A stretch of DNA of 22,544 nucleotides from an uncultured Collinsella sp. (GTDB taxonomy: Bacteria; Actinomycetota; Coriobacteriia; Coriobacteriales; Coriobacteriaceae). Shown here in pieces: positions 1 through 7,859 of this stretch (positions within the stretch are counted from its first letter, which is position 1; every line of letters starts with the position of its first letter). Under the pieces are notes generated by a model that did not search any database, was not told the origin of the DNA, and saw only the letters and a program-made list of their open reading frames with translations. The position numbers were made by a program, and so were the translations under genes. The stretch spans positions 1-22,544 of the forward strand of contig CATVQO010000006.1 in NCBI GenBank assembly GCA_958346165.1. The letters are read 5' to 3'.

Positions 1-67
1 CGGCCTCGGGGACGATCTGCGCTGCGCCCGAGGTGATGATACGCATTTGCTCGTCAACAGACAGCAT
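1..67 (-). CDS. tyrS: Tyrosine--tRNA ligase, N-terminal fragment (partial)
   Basis: Only the first 22 codons lie in the window; the gene runs off the left edge. The peptide starts MLSVDEQMRIITSGAAQIVP. This resembles the extreme N-terminus of bacterial tyrosyl-tRNA synthetases, where a short helix ends in a '(I/A)-I-V-P-E' segment before the catalytic Rossmann domain. The start is ATG at 67-65, with a perfect AGGAGG (minus strand, 75-80) seven bases upstream. The catalytic HIGH and KMSKS motifs are outside the window, so the identification rests on a short peptide and is tentative. The U32-family gene ends 96 nt upstream on the same strand, and a hairpin lies just before the ribosome binding site. 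Confidence 0.6.
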   Translation of the reverse strand, partial: MLSVDEQMRIITSGAAQIVPEA

Positions 68-88
68 TGGGTATCCTCCTTTTGCTAT

Positions 89-115
89 AGCACCCTCGCC
101 GAAAACGGCGGTGCT
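89..115 (-). promoter_or_regulatory. Hairpin in the leader just upstream of the tyrS-like start
   Basis: A 6-bp outer stem (AGCACC/GGTGCT) and a 4-bp inner stem (GCCG/CGGC) with a four-base loop are separated by a three-base bulge. The hairpin ends about nine bases before the AGGAGG of the tyrS-like gene. It has no U-tract, so it is not a standard terminator. It could affect translation or mRNA stability, but no function is shown. Confidence 0.35.
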
Positions 116-163
116 GGAAGTCCATAAACTCTCTTATGATAACAAACTGACGCGACGCGGCAC

Positions 164-2122
164 CTACGACAGGAAAATCCTCGTCCTGCCGCATGCGTCA
201 ATGGCAACTGGCAGACGTGTACCGTCACGCTCGACCAGATAGCGTGCCTGCCGACGACGCAAGCAGTCGCGGCAACGGACCTGTCCCGTCGCATCGGTGG
301 CGCAGACGCCCTCGGCGGTCAGCAGGCAGTGCTCGCACACCATAAGCTCGGGACGGTCGGCGTCGACCGGACCCAAGACGCCGGGTTCAGCAGCCAGTTC
401 GGCAATACGCTCCGCATCATTGCTGAGCAACTCGGCCGGCAAGTACACCCGCCCCGCACCGAGTCCTCGCAACCAGGCGAGCGTTGCCCGGTTCGCGCAG
501 AACACCGGCGCCGCCACGTCAAACGCGACGCGCAGTTCGCGAGCTATCGCCACCTGTCCCAGGTTGCGGCAGACGACGCGCCCGGCACGCTGTATCAGTG
601 AGCGGGTCCAGTCAGCGTCACTCGCGCGGCACACCTCGTCAAGCACCACAACGGCGTCGGACAAATCGAGTTCCCCGCGCGGGTCGGCATCCATCAGCTG
701 CCAAGCAAAAACCATGCGAGTGGGAACCGCGCACTCCACCAACTCCGTCGATGCACCGCCATCCACCGCAACGCCCTCAAAGAGCAGTACCTCGACGGCA
801 CGCGCAACGGGCGCAATCGCATCCGCCTCGGCCCGCATGCGCTCCAACACCGCCGCCGTCTGATCCAACACGCCGGCGCTGCGAATCAGGTATACCTCGC
901 AGCCCGCGTCGACCTTACGCTTGCAATGGACAACGATGCGCTCCCCCGCCGCGGCATCCACCGGGCAGGGAACTTGCGGCCAGCGTTTAGGTACATCGGG
1001 CCGAGCGTCGGCGCCCGGGTAAAACCTGATCTCGAGCGTATCGCCCGCCGCCACGGCGGCGTCGAGCTCAACGGTCACCTCTTCGTGGCCCACAGCGACC
1101 AAGCGCCCCACACGCACGCCCTGGTTGATCGCGCGTTCAAAACTCATAAGCTCCGCACCCGAGCGGCCTCGCAAATACGCGTCGGTAAACCCGCGGTTAA
1201 ACGACCTTCCCAGCTCGCGCTCAAGCTCTTCCACGGCATCGGGGTCCCACGCGCCGTCGCACAGCATATCGAGTGCCCGGCGCCACACCCGCACCACGTT
1301 GAATACGTAATCGGGGTTCTTCATGCGCCCCTCGATCTTGAGCGACGCCACGCCGGCATCTACAAGCTCGGGCAGATGCGCAATACCCAGATAGTCGCGC
1401 GGACACAGCAGGCGATCTCCCTCGACGGCGGCAACACTCTGCCCAGCCTCGTCCACCAAGTCATAGGATAGACGGCACGGCTGCGTGCAATCACCGCGCA
1501 TCGCAGAGCGGCCACGTCGAAGGGCAGAGAACTCGCACGCCCCCGAATAGCCGATGCAAATCGCACCGTGGCAGAATACCTCGATGGGCACACCCGTGGC
1601 ACATAGCGCCGCAATCTCGTCGACCGTCAGCTCGCGTGCCGTCGTCACGCGCTCGACCCCCAGCTCATCGGCGGCAAGCCGCACGGCGCCTTCGCTATGA
1701 ACGCCCGCCTGCGTGGACAGGTGAATCTCGACCCCGGGAATCGCCGCGCGCAGCGCGCAGGCCAACCCGGCATCGGCGACAATCAGAGCATCGGCGCCCA
1801 GCTCCAGTGCATGAGCTCCCAACACCACCGCGTCGGACAACTCATCGTCAAACACGAACACGTTGAGCGTCGCGTACACGCGCACGCCATGGGCATGCGC
1901 CACGGCGCAGCCGCGCGCAAACTCGTCATCCGTAAAGCCATGCGCGCTCACGCGGGCGTTAAAGCCGCCCAACCCCGCGTAGATGGCATCGGCACCCGCG
2001 GCGATGGCCGCAAGCATCTGGTCGAGCCCGCCCGCCGGCGCCAGCAGCTCGGGCAGCGCCGCACCGGCAGCATCCAATCCAGTCTCGTATTGTCCGCTCG
2101 GCCCCATCGTCCGAATCGCCAT
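164..2122 (-). CDS. U32-family Fe-S protein, RlhA-like (23S rRNA hydroxylation type)
   Basis: The protein has 652 residues. Residues 25-300 form the U32 fold, with the family signature at 181-199 (EVFCHGAICIGYSGACEFS). Cysteines at 189, 196, 212/216 and 240 match the spacing of the iron-sulfur ligands known in U32 proteins. U32 members were once called collagenase-like peptidases. Several are now known to act in RNA hydroxylation (TrhP, RlhA) or O2-independent ubiquinone synthesis (UbiU/V). A length near 650 with a long second half fits the RlhA type, which acts on C2501 of 23S rRNA; that substrate is an inference. The C-terminus adds a CxxC...CxxC pair (CEHC, CRDC) that may bind a second metal. 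I chose ATG at 2122 over the longer start at 2149 because AAGGAGT lies six bases before it. A divergent PBP gene lies upstream. Confidence 0.82.
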   Translation of the reverse strand: MAIRTMGPSGQYETGLDAAGAALPELLAPAGGLDQMLAAIAAGADAIYAGLGGFNARVSAHGFTDDEFARGCAVAHAHGVRVYATLNVFVFDDELSDAVVLGAHALELGADALIVADAGLACALRAAIPGVEIHLSTQAGVHSEGAVRLAADELGVERVTTARELTVDEIAALCATGVPIEVFCHGAICIGYSGACEFSALRRGRSAMRGDCTQPCRLSYDLVDEAGQSVAAVEGDRLLCPRDYLGIAHLPELVDAGVASLKIEGRMKNPDYVFNVVRVWRRALDMLCDGAWDPDAVEELERELGRSFNRGFTDAYLRGRSGAELMSFERAINQGVRVGRLVAVGHEEVTVELDAAVAAGDTLEIRFYPGADARPDVPKRWPQVPCPVDAAAGERIVVHCKRKVDAGCEVYLIRSAGVLDQTAAVLERMRAEADAIAPVARAVEVLLFEGVAVDGGASTELVECAVPTRMVFAWQLMDADPRGELDLSDAVVVLDEVCRASDADWTRSLIQRAGRVVCRNLGQVAIARELRVAFDVAAPVFCANRATLAWLRGLGAGRVYLPAELLSNDAERIAELAAEPGVLGPVDADRPELMVCEHCLLTAEGVCATDATGQVRCRDCLRRRQARYLVERDGTRLPVAIDACGRTRIFLS

Positions 2123-2284
2123 CGGCAAACTCCTTACCAAGGTATGCATTCACTCTGAAAAATGCCGTCTTCCAGCATACACGAGGCCTCGCGCGCCCCG
2201 TTTGGTTTATCGTGTAATAACTTATGTCCATCCTGCCCCGACGGCACATCCACCGTCCGGCACGACATACCTGGAGGTCAATAT

Positions 2285-4483
2285 ATGGGTCCTCGCCAAC
2301 GACAGGGACGCAGCCGTTCAAAGACGCATGCTCTGCCCATAATCCTGCTCTCGTTTTTGGGCTTTCTGCTGATTGCGGGCGTGGCATTTGGCATCGGCAT
2401 GGTCGGCAACGTCAACCGCTGGCTGTCCGATCTGCCCGACTACACCGACGCCAACGCGTATCTGGTGAGCGAGCCCACCGAGATCGTCGACTGCAACGGC
2501 AACAAGATCGCGAGCTTCTACACGCAAAACCGCAAGTCCATCACCAAGGACGAGGTCTCCCCCTACGTGCTGCGGGGCACCGTTGACGTCGAGGACGAGC
2601 GCTTCTACGAGCACGGCGGTATCGACCTGTGGGGTATCGCGCGTGCTGCGGTGGCAACCCTCGGCGGCGGGCACGAAGGCGCCTCGACTATCACCCAGCA
2701 GCTGGTGCGCAACACCATTCTGCAGGAGGAGCAGTTCGACTCGACCATCGAGCGTAAGGTGCGCGAGGCCTACATCGCCGTCAAGATGGAGGACATGTAC
2801 TCCAAAGACGAGATCCTCATGATGTACCTCAACACCATCTACTACGGCCACGGCGCCTACGGCATCGAGGCCGCAGCCGAGACCTATCTGTCCAAGAGCG
2901 CCGCCGACCTCACCCTGAGCGAGGCCGCGCTGCTCATCGGCCTTCCCAACTCGCCTTCGCAGTACGACCCCACGGTCAACCCCGACCTGGCGCTGTCCCG
3001 TCGCAACAAGGTCCTTGACAACATGTTGCGCCTGGGCCACATCACGCAGGAGGAGCACGATGCCGCACAGGCCGAGCCCATCACCCTCAACGTGACCGAG
3101 ATTTCGGGCAGCGGCGTCGACGTATACTCGCAGCCCTACTTTGTCGCCTATGTTAAGCAGCTGCTGGAGCAGGAGTTCTCGACCGACGTGCTCTTTAAGG
3201 GCGGCCTGACCGTCAAGACCACCATCGACCCCACGATGCAGCAAGTGGCAGAGAATGCCGTCCGCGAGCAGCTCGACACGCTCTCACTCGACGGCCTGGA
3301 CATGGGCATGGTCGTCGTCGACCCCAAGACCGGCTACATCAAGTGCATGGTGGGCGGCTACGACTACAACGCCGATGAGAACCACGTAAACCATGCCACG
3401 GCCAAGCGTCCCGTCGGCTCCACCTTCAAGGCCTTTACGCTGGCAACTGCCATCCAAAACGGCATGAACCCCAACGTCACCCTCAACTGCAACTCGCCGC
3501 TCAAGGCCAAGGACACCACGACCGAGGTCCAAAACTACGCCAACCATAGCTATGGCAACATCACGCTTAAGCAGGCGACGGCATACTCCTCCAACACCGG
3601 CTACATCCAGGTGGCGGAAGCCGTCGGCAACAGCAAGATCATCTCGCTCGTCAAAAAGCTCGGCATCGATCCCGCCAAGGACAACATCGAGGACGTTCCC
3701 GTCATGACCCTCGGCACCGGCTCGATCTCGCCGCTCGAGATGGCCGCCGCCTACGCGACGTTTGCCAACGGCGGCTACTATCGCCAGCCGATCGCCATCA
3801 CCGAGATTGACTCTCGTACCGGTTCGGTGCTGTACCAGCACACCGACAATCCCTCACAGGTGCTTACCGAGGGCGAGGCCGCCGCGGTCACCGATGTTCT
3901 GTCCGGCGTCATGAAGGGCGGCGGTACGGGTGCTGCCGGCGCCCTGAGCGTCAACCAGCCCTATGCCGGCAAAACGGGCACCACCGACAACACCACCAAC
4001 CTGTGGTTCTGCGGCTATACCCCGCAGCTGGCGTGCGCCCTGTGGACCGGCTATTCCGCAGGTGAGATCCCCATCCAAAAATACGGCACGGACCTGCTGG
4101 GCGACAGCACCAACCTGCCTGTCTTTAAGCGGTTTATGAACACCGTTCTGACCGGTACCGAGCGCGAGGAGTTTGCGACCGGAACGGCGCCCACCTACAA
4201 GAACAACAGCGTCTGGAAGTTCTACGGCACCAACAACACCAAGAAGACGGAGAACGACGACAAGGACGAGAACGAGGACGAAGAGGAAACCACCACGACG
4301 ACTACCACGACGACCACGACCACCGAGACTACGGGCGGCGACACCACCGGCGGCACCGGTACGACCGGCGGCTCGACGGGCGGTTCCACTGGTGGTTCGA
4401 CCGGCGGCGATGGCGGCACGCCCACGCCCACGCCTACGCCCACTCCCGACCCCTCGCCCACGCCTGACGATACTGTTGGCTAG
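2285..4483 (+). CDS. Class A penicillin-binding protein (PBP1a type)
   Basis: A bifunctional peptidoglycan synthase of 732 residues that polymerises glycan strands and cross-links stem peptides outside the membrane. A basic cytoplasmic N-terminus is followed by one membrane segment (about 17-40). The GT51 glycosyltransferase domain spans about 80-260, with the catalytic-Glu motif EDERFYEHGGID at 103-114, then TITQQLVRN and the YLNTIYYG segment. The transpeptidase domain spans about 335-640: SxxK is STFK (nucleophile Ser379), SxN is SSN (435-437), and KTG is 563-565. The last 70 or so residues are low complexity: an acidic Lys/Asp/Glu run, a run of 12 Thr, Gly/Ser/Thr repeats, then Thr-Pro repeats, probably a disordered extracellular tail. 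ATG 2285 has GGAGGT six bases upstream. The frame stays open to 2162, but that extension has no ribosome binding site. An intrinsic terminator follows. Confidence 0.95.
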   Translation: MGPRQRQGRSRSKTHALPIILLSFLGFLLIAGVAFGIGMVGNVNRWLSDLPDYTDANAYLVSEPTEIVDCNGNKIASFYTQNRKSITKDEVSPYVLRGTVDVEDERFYEHGGIDLWGIARAAVATLGGGHEGASTITQQLVRNTILQEEQFDSTIERKVREAYIAVKMEDMYSKDEILMMYLNTIYYGHGAYGIEAAAETYLSKSAADLTLSEAALLIGLPNSPSQYDPTVNPDLALSRRNKVLDNMLRLGHITQEEHDAAQAEPITLNVTEISGSGVDVYSQPYFVAYVKQLLEQEFSTDVLFKGGLTVKTTIDPTMQQVAENAVREQLDTLSLDGLDMGMVVVDPKTGYIKCMVGGYDYNADENHVNHATAKRPVGSTFKAFTLATAIQNGMNPNVTLNCNSPLKAKDTTTEVQNYANHSYGNITLKQATAYSSNTGYIQVAEAVGNSKIISLVKKLGIDPAKDNIEDVPVMTLGTGSISPLEMAAAYATFANGGYYRQPIAITEIDSRTGSVLYQHTDNPSQVLTEGEAAAVTDVLSGVMKGGGTGAAGALSVNQPYAGKTGTTDNTTNLWFCGYTPQLACALWTGYSAGEIPIQKYGTDLLGDSTNLPVFKRFMNTVLTGTEREEFATGTAPTYKNNSVWKFYGTNNTKKTENDDKDENEDEEETTTTTTTTTTTTETTGGDTTGGTGTTGGSTGGSTGGSTGGDGGTPTPTPTPTPDPSPTPDDTVG

Positions 4484-4506
4484 AAATTCATCCGGCCATT
4501 AGCAAC

Positions 4507-4548
4507 AAGGCCCCCGAGCAGCTTATTAAACTGCTCGGGGGCCTTTTA
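4507..4548 (+). terminator. Intrinsic terminator of the PBP gene
   Basis: A perfect 15-bp stem (AAGGCCCCCGAGCAG at 4507-4521 with its complement at 4531-4545) has a nine-base loop and runs into a short T tract. It begins 24 bases after the PBP stop codon. Confidence 0.92.
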
Positions 4549-4584
4549 GTTTAAAGCGACCTGGTGAACGGTCTTTATACCGGC

Positions 4585-4623
4585 AAACAATATAGGGGGT
4601 ACCGACCAACGTCGATACCCCCT
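4585..4623 (-). terminator. Probable terminator of argR
   Basis: Arms at 4594-4606 and 4611-4623 form a 13-bp stem with a four-base loop. In minus-strand RNA every position pairs, one as a G-U wobble. In plus-strand RNA the same position is a C-A mismatch, which points to the minus strand. The tail is AU-rich (AUAUUGUUU) rather than a pure U-run. It lies 50 nt beyond the argR stop, facing the PBP terminator. Confidence 0.7.
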
Positions 4624-4672
4624 TACAAGCCACCATGTCACGCACACAGTGCCGAGCGCACGACCCGCACGC

Positions 4673-5110
4673 CTACTTGCGAGAATTGCTCAGCTTATTG
4701 ATCAGCGCCTCGAGACGCTCGCCGTCCTCGGCCGTCTGGGCAATAACCAAAATCGTATCGTTGCCGGCAAGCGAGCCAAGCACATCGGGCAGCTCTGCCG
4801 CATCAACGGCGGCGGCGATGCCGGAAGCCGTGCCAGGCTGAGCCTTGATCATAACCAGATTATCGGTGCGCAGAACGCCCGTTACGAGCTCGGAAACCAT
4901 ACGCTGCAGGTGCAGGTCCTCTGCCAGAACATAGATGCCCTCAGGGAGCTTACGCAGCCCCATATCGGCAATATCGCGAGAGACAGTCGCCTGCGTGCAA
5001 TCAAAGCCCATAGCGCGGAGCTCATCGACCAGCACGCGCTGCGTGCGGACGTCCTTATTGCGCACAATATCTCTAATGGCATCCTGGCGCCCATTGCGTT
5101 TTTTAGCCAT
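4673..5110 (-). CDS. argR: Arginine repressor ArgR
   Basis: A transcription factor of 145 residues that senses L-arginine and controls arginine synthesis or catabolism genes as a hexamer. The N-terminal winged helix-turn-helix (about 1-65) carries the ATVSRDI recognition helix at 41-47. The C-terminal oligomerisation and arginine-binding domain (about 75-145) has the conserved PGTASGIAAAVD at 92-103, where acidic residues bind arginine, and GNDTILVIA at 117-125. Length matches the family (about 150). I chose ATG 5110, which starts MAKKRNGRQDAIR, preceded by GGAGAGAGGG. The frame extends to 5143, but those residues are not ArgR-like. The gene is monocistronic between a glycosyltransferase gene and its own terminator, and no arginine genes are adjacent. 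Confidence 0.95.
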   Translation of the reverse strand: MAKKRNGRQDAIRDIVRNKDVRTQRVLVDELRAMGFDCTQATVSRDIADMGLRKLPEGIYVLAEDLHLQRMVSELVTGVLRTDNLVMIKAQPGTASGIAAAVDAAELPDVLGSLAGNDTILVIAQTAEDGERLEALINKLSNSRK

Positions 5111-5143
5111 ACAAACCCTCTCTCCAAAAGATGGCGGAGACAA

Positions 5144-5232
5144 TCAATCAGTGATTGAATAGTTTAACGCTATTTGAAGGCTTTTGTGTATAAGAACGCA
5201 TTTCGAAACAATTCTATGCAAATTTGTTTCGA
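5144..5232 (-). promoter_or_regulatory. argR upstream region with two palindromes
   Basis: This AT-rich stretch, unlike its surroundings, separates argR from the glycosyltransferase gene. It holds TCAATCA-G-TGATTGA (5144-5158), a perfect palindrome around one base, 33 bases before the argR start. It also holds a 9-bp inverted repeat (TCGAAACAA at 5203-5211, TTGTTTCGA at 5224-5232). Either could be an operator, for instance for autoregulation by ArgR. Neither matches the classical ARG box closely, and I could not assign -35/-10 boxes with confidence. Confidence 0.4.
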
Positions 5233-5242
5233 GATGAGCCGT

Positions 5243-6283
5243 TTAGGCGGTTTTTGCGCCCGTCCGGTTAAGAAAAGCTGCCAGATGCGTACACATCACG
5301 CAGCGCGCGGGCTTGGCGCTGGCGATCGGCCCAAACAACAGACCGAGCCCCCGATGGTTATCCTTGAGCGCGGCGACCATCTGACGGGTTCGAGGCGCCT
5401 CGAGCATATCACGCATACGGGCGGAACGCTCGATTGACGACACCCCATGCGGGCTCAGACACAAATTCTCGATGCAGGCGACCAGTCCGGCAAAGTAGAA
5501 CTTTTGGCTTGCCAGCTTGAGCCGACCACCGCTATCTGCTTCCGAGAGTGAGTCCGTAAGCTCGTCGAGCGCCCGGGTGTCATCGGATACCTTGGCATAC
5601 ATGGTGGGATCAAAGGCATCTGTAAGCTTAGGTGCCGCCGCGTGGAAACAAGCGTCGCCGCATCCGGAGACGCGCTGCGCCCGCGAGAGCGAGCACGCCA
5701 TAAACCCAACTGTGCGAAACGCCTTGTCGTACAAAAGGCATGCCTCAAACAGCGGACGGCTATACATCACGCCAGAGGTCTGAACGACTAGGCCGCCTAA
5801 AATCAACTGGGACAGCCCGGTCACCATCGAAGATTTGCTATCAATGGAAATATGAGCAGCATCCAAGACGCGCGAATGGCGCTCTCGATGTGCATCATAG
5901 CGGTCGAGCGACACCGTGGGGAGCACTATGTCTGCCGCAGTATCGCACGCGATATCGACCATCTTGGAAAGAGACTGCGGAGCAAACCACTCATCGGCGT
6001 TCATGGCGATGATTTGAGAGCCGCGCGAGGCAGCAAAACCGGCACGAAGACAAGCGCCGCGCTTCGCGTCCTCGACGTCAATCAAATCAATATGGATGTC
6101 CCTGTCGGCGGCAACTTGAAGCGAATGGCGCACACCAGGCGCAGCATCGCGGCAGACAACGACAATCTGCAAATCGTAGAGGTCTTGGTTCTGGATACTC
6201 TCGAGCGCACGCATCGCATAGCTGGGCGAACCTTCTACCACAAGGATCACCGAAAGTCGCGGATGCGAGCCACGTCGAACCAA
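5243..6283 (-). CDS. Family 2-type glycosyltransferase (GT-A fold)
   Basis: The protein has 346 residues. The N-terminal ~120 look like a GT2 nucleotide-sugar binding domain: a first strand LSVILVVEGSP (9-19), a QNQDLYDLQIVVV segment, and NADEW near residue 95 where GT2 enzymes usually have a DxD/DDW-type metal-binding motif. The C-terminal two-thirds has no family I recognise and no membrane segment. Donor and acceptor are unknown. The only start that keeps the first beta strand is TTG at 6283, with GAGAGGA about nine bases upstream; a stop codon closes the frame shortly above, and the first internal Met would remove the fold's first strand. A 13-codon reading frame ends one base before this TTG, suggesting translational coupling. 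No other cell-envelope or capsule genes are adjacent. Confidence 0.72.
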   Translation of the reverse strand: MVRRGSHPRLSVILVVEGSPSYAMRALESIQNQDLYDLQIVVVCRDAAPGVRHSLQVAADRDIHIDLIDVEDAKRGACLRAGFAASRGSQIIAMNADEWFAPQSLSKMVDIACDTAADIVLPTVSLDRYDAHRERHSRVLDAAHISIDSKSSMVTGLSQLILGGLVVQTSGVMYSRPLFEACLLYDKAFRTVGFMACSLSRAQRVSGCGDACFHAAAPKLTDAFDPTMYAKVSDDTRALDELTDSLSEADSGGRLKLASQKFYFAGLVACIENLCLSPHGVSSIERSARMRDMLEAPRTRQMVAALKDNHRGLGLLFGPIASAKPARCVMCTHLAAFLNRTGAKTA

Positions 6284-6284
6284 G

Positions 6285-6326
6285 TTATCCGTCCTCTCGA
6301 CAGCAATGAATCAAACCGTGGTTCAT
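6285..6326 (-). CDS. Possible 13-residue leader ORF upstream of the glycosyltransferase
   Basis: ATG at 6326 opens MNHGLIHCCREDG and stops at TAA (6287-6285), one base before the TTG start of the glycosyltransferase gene. A GGGGTG motif precedes the ATG, and the ribosome binding site of the downstream gene lies inside this frame. It could be a coupling leader peptide. It is far too short for compositional evidence, so this is a weak call. Confidence 0.25.
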   Translation of the reverse strand: MNHGLIHCCREDG

Positions 6327-6444
6327 GGTACACCCCATAAATAAAAGCAATGAGACACCGGTTGCACTGCACGCCAAGAACAGATGTTGCACACGCGCAG
6401 CCCACAGATGACAGATGCCGACGAACGGCGCGTCAAGCCCTCCC

Positions 6445-7269
6445 CTAGTCGAGCACGACAAGCTCGGCGGGATCGTAATCCACGCCCATAAACGTAAGGC
6501 CGCAGGCAGGAGCCGTGGGGCCCGCAGCGGTACGATCGCAAGCATCGATGACCTCGCGAATCCACTCGGGTTTACGGCGATGCATGCCAATCTCGACAAG
6601 CGTGCCAACGATCGTGCGGACCATCGAATGCAGAAACGCATTGCCCTCGATGGTAAACGTCAGGATGTCCTCGCCAAACGCAACCTCATGGCCAAACTCG
6701 GCGCGCATTACGCAGCGGTGCGTAGGTTTGCCCACGGCAGAGGCAACCTTGCAAAAGCTTTTAAAGTCCTGCTCGCCCAAAAGCGCAGGGCAGGCGGCCG
6801 CCATCGCATCGACGTCGAGGGGATAGCGATGCCACCAAACAGCACCGCGTGACAGCACGGGCCGCGCATCACGATCGGCAATGCGATAGGTGTAAGTGCG
6901 AGAGCGCGCGTCAAAGCGCGCAGAAAAGCCCTTACGAGCCTTGTAGACCTCGTTGATGGCGATATCTTTGGGCAGCAGGGCATCCATAGCCCGCAGCCAC
7001 CTACGGCGCGTAAGGGCGAGCTCAGCGTTCGTTACGGGCACGCTGATGTACTGAGCCACGGCATGCACGCCGGCATCGGTACGACCTGCGCACGTCAGAT
7101 CGATCGGACGGCGAAGCAGCGTCTCGATGGCTCGACGCAGCTCACCCGCAACCGTCGTCTGTCCCGGCTGCTCGGCAAATCCGCTATACGACGAGCCATC
7201 ATAGGCCACGCGAAATACGAGCGTGGCGTCAAGCTCGGAAATCGAATTGAAATCAGACGGCGCAGTCAT
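6445..7269 (-). CDS. truA: tRNA pseudouridine synthase A (TruA)
   Basis: This enzyme isomerises uridines 38-40 in the anticodon arm of tRNAs. It has 274 residues. The N-terminal domain starts with FRVAYDGSSYSGF (19-31), the typical TruA opening. The catalytic aspartate is Asp65 in GRTDAGVHA. The second domain carries SFCK, the FLHSMVRTIVG helix and the C-terminal GL.F..V.Y segment. I chose ATG 7269 (MTAPSDF) because GGGAG lies five bases before it; the frame is open to a TTG at 7284. truA commonly follows rplQ. Here a strong intrinsic terminator lies between them, so truA depends on read-through or on a promoter I could not place. Confidence 0.95.
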   Translation of the reverse strand: MTAPSDFNSISELDATLVFRVAYDGSSYSGFAEQPGQTTVAGELRRAIETLLRRPIDLTCAGRTDAGVHAVAQYISVPVTNAELALTRRRWLRAMDALLPKDIAINEVYKARKGFSARFDARSRTYTYRIADRDARPVLSRGAVWWHRYPLDVDAMAAACPALLGEQDFKSFCKVASAVGKPTHRCVMRAEFGHEVAFGEDILTFTIEGNAFLHSMVRTIVGTLVEIGMHRRKPEWIREVIDACDRTAAGPTAPACGLTFMGVDYDPAELVVLD

Positions 7270-7304
7270 GGGCGCTCCCAACAAACAAGTAACGGTATCG
7301 CGAC

Positions 7305-7335
7305 AAAAAAAGAGGGGTACGCGAACGTACCCCTC
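7305..7335 (-). terminator. Intrinsic terminator at the end of the spc/alpha ribosomal block
   Basis: In minus-strand RNA a perfect 10-bp stem, GAGGGGUACG with its complement, closes a UUCG loop and is followed directly by seven U residues. It sits 26 nt beyond the rplQ stop and 35 nt before the truA start. Confidence 0.95.
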
Positions 7336-7361
7336 GAATATAGCCTATGCAGACGGAATGT

Positions 7362-7829
7362 CTACTCAGCGGTCTCCTCAGCAGGAGCCTCCTCGACAGC
7401 CTCGACCTTCTTGGGAGCAGCGGCCTTCTTGGGGGCCGGAGCAGCCTTCTTGGCCTTAGGCGTGCAAGGCTCGGTGACGAGCTCCATGATAACGATGGGA
7501 GCGTTGTCGCCCTTACGGTTACCGAGCTTCATGATGCGGGTGTAACCGCCGTTGCGGTCCTGCCACATGCCCTGGGCAGCCTTGTCGAAGATCTCGGCAA
7601 CGAGCTGCTTATCGCCGAGCTTGGCGATAGCCAGACGACGAGAGTGCAGGTCGCCCTTCTTGGCCCAAGTGATGATCGGGTCGACGACCGAACGCAGCGC
7701 CTTAGCGCGGGTCTCGGTGGTCTTGATGCGGTCGTTCTCGAAGAGGGCCTTAGCAAGGCTCTTCTTCATGGCCTTGGTGTGGCTCGCATCGGTGCCGAGC
7801 TTCAGGCCCTTCTTAACGTTGTGACGCAT
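7362..7829 (-). CDS. rplQ: Large ribosomal subunit protein L17
   Basis: L17 is a 50S subunit protein near the peptide exit tunnel. It has 155 residues. The core (1-120) starts MRHNVKKGLKLG and includes TTETRAKALR and the GDNAPIVIMELV strand, all typical. Residues 121-155 are a Lys/Ala/Pro/Glu-rich extension absent from short L17 proteins such as that of E. coli; such tails are common in Actinobacteria and are probably disordered. AGGAG precedes the ATG by about ten bases. It is the last gene of the alpha block, 30 nt after rpoA, and is followed by the terminator. Confidence 0.98.
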   Translation of the reverse strand: MRHNVKKGLKLGTDASHTKAMKKSLAKALFENDRIKTTETRAKALRSVVDPIITWAKKGDLHSRRLAIAKLGDKQLVAEIFDKAAQGMWQDRNGGYTRIMKLGNRKGDNAPIVIMELVTEPCTPKAKKAAPAPKKAAAPKKVEAVEEAPAEETAE

Positions 7830-7859
7830 GGTCTAGTTTCTCCTCAAATATGCGAAGCA

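Noticed and set aside
130..175. T-box-like GGTGCCGCG upstream of the tyrS-like gene
   Set aside because: The resemblance to the T-box motif is partial. The sequence overlaps the stop codon of the previous gene, and the 96-nt spacer is too short for a specifier hairpin and antiterminator.
2162..2284. N-terminal extension of the PBP to residue -41
   Set aside because: The extension has no Shine-Dalgarno sequence, and its residues do not look like a PBP N-terminus. ATG 2285 has GGAGGT at the right distance and starts a basic segment followed by the membrane helix.
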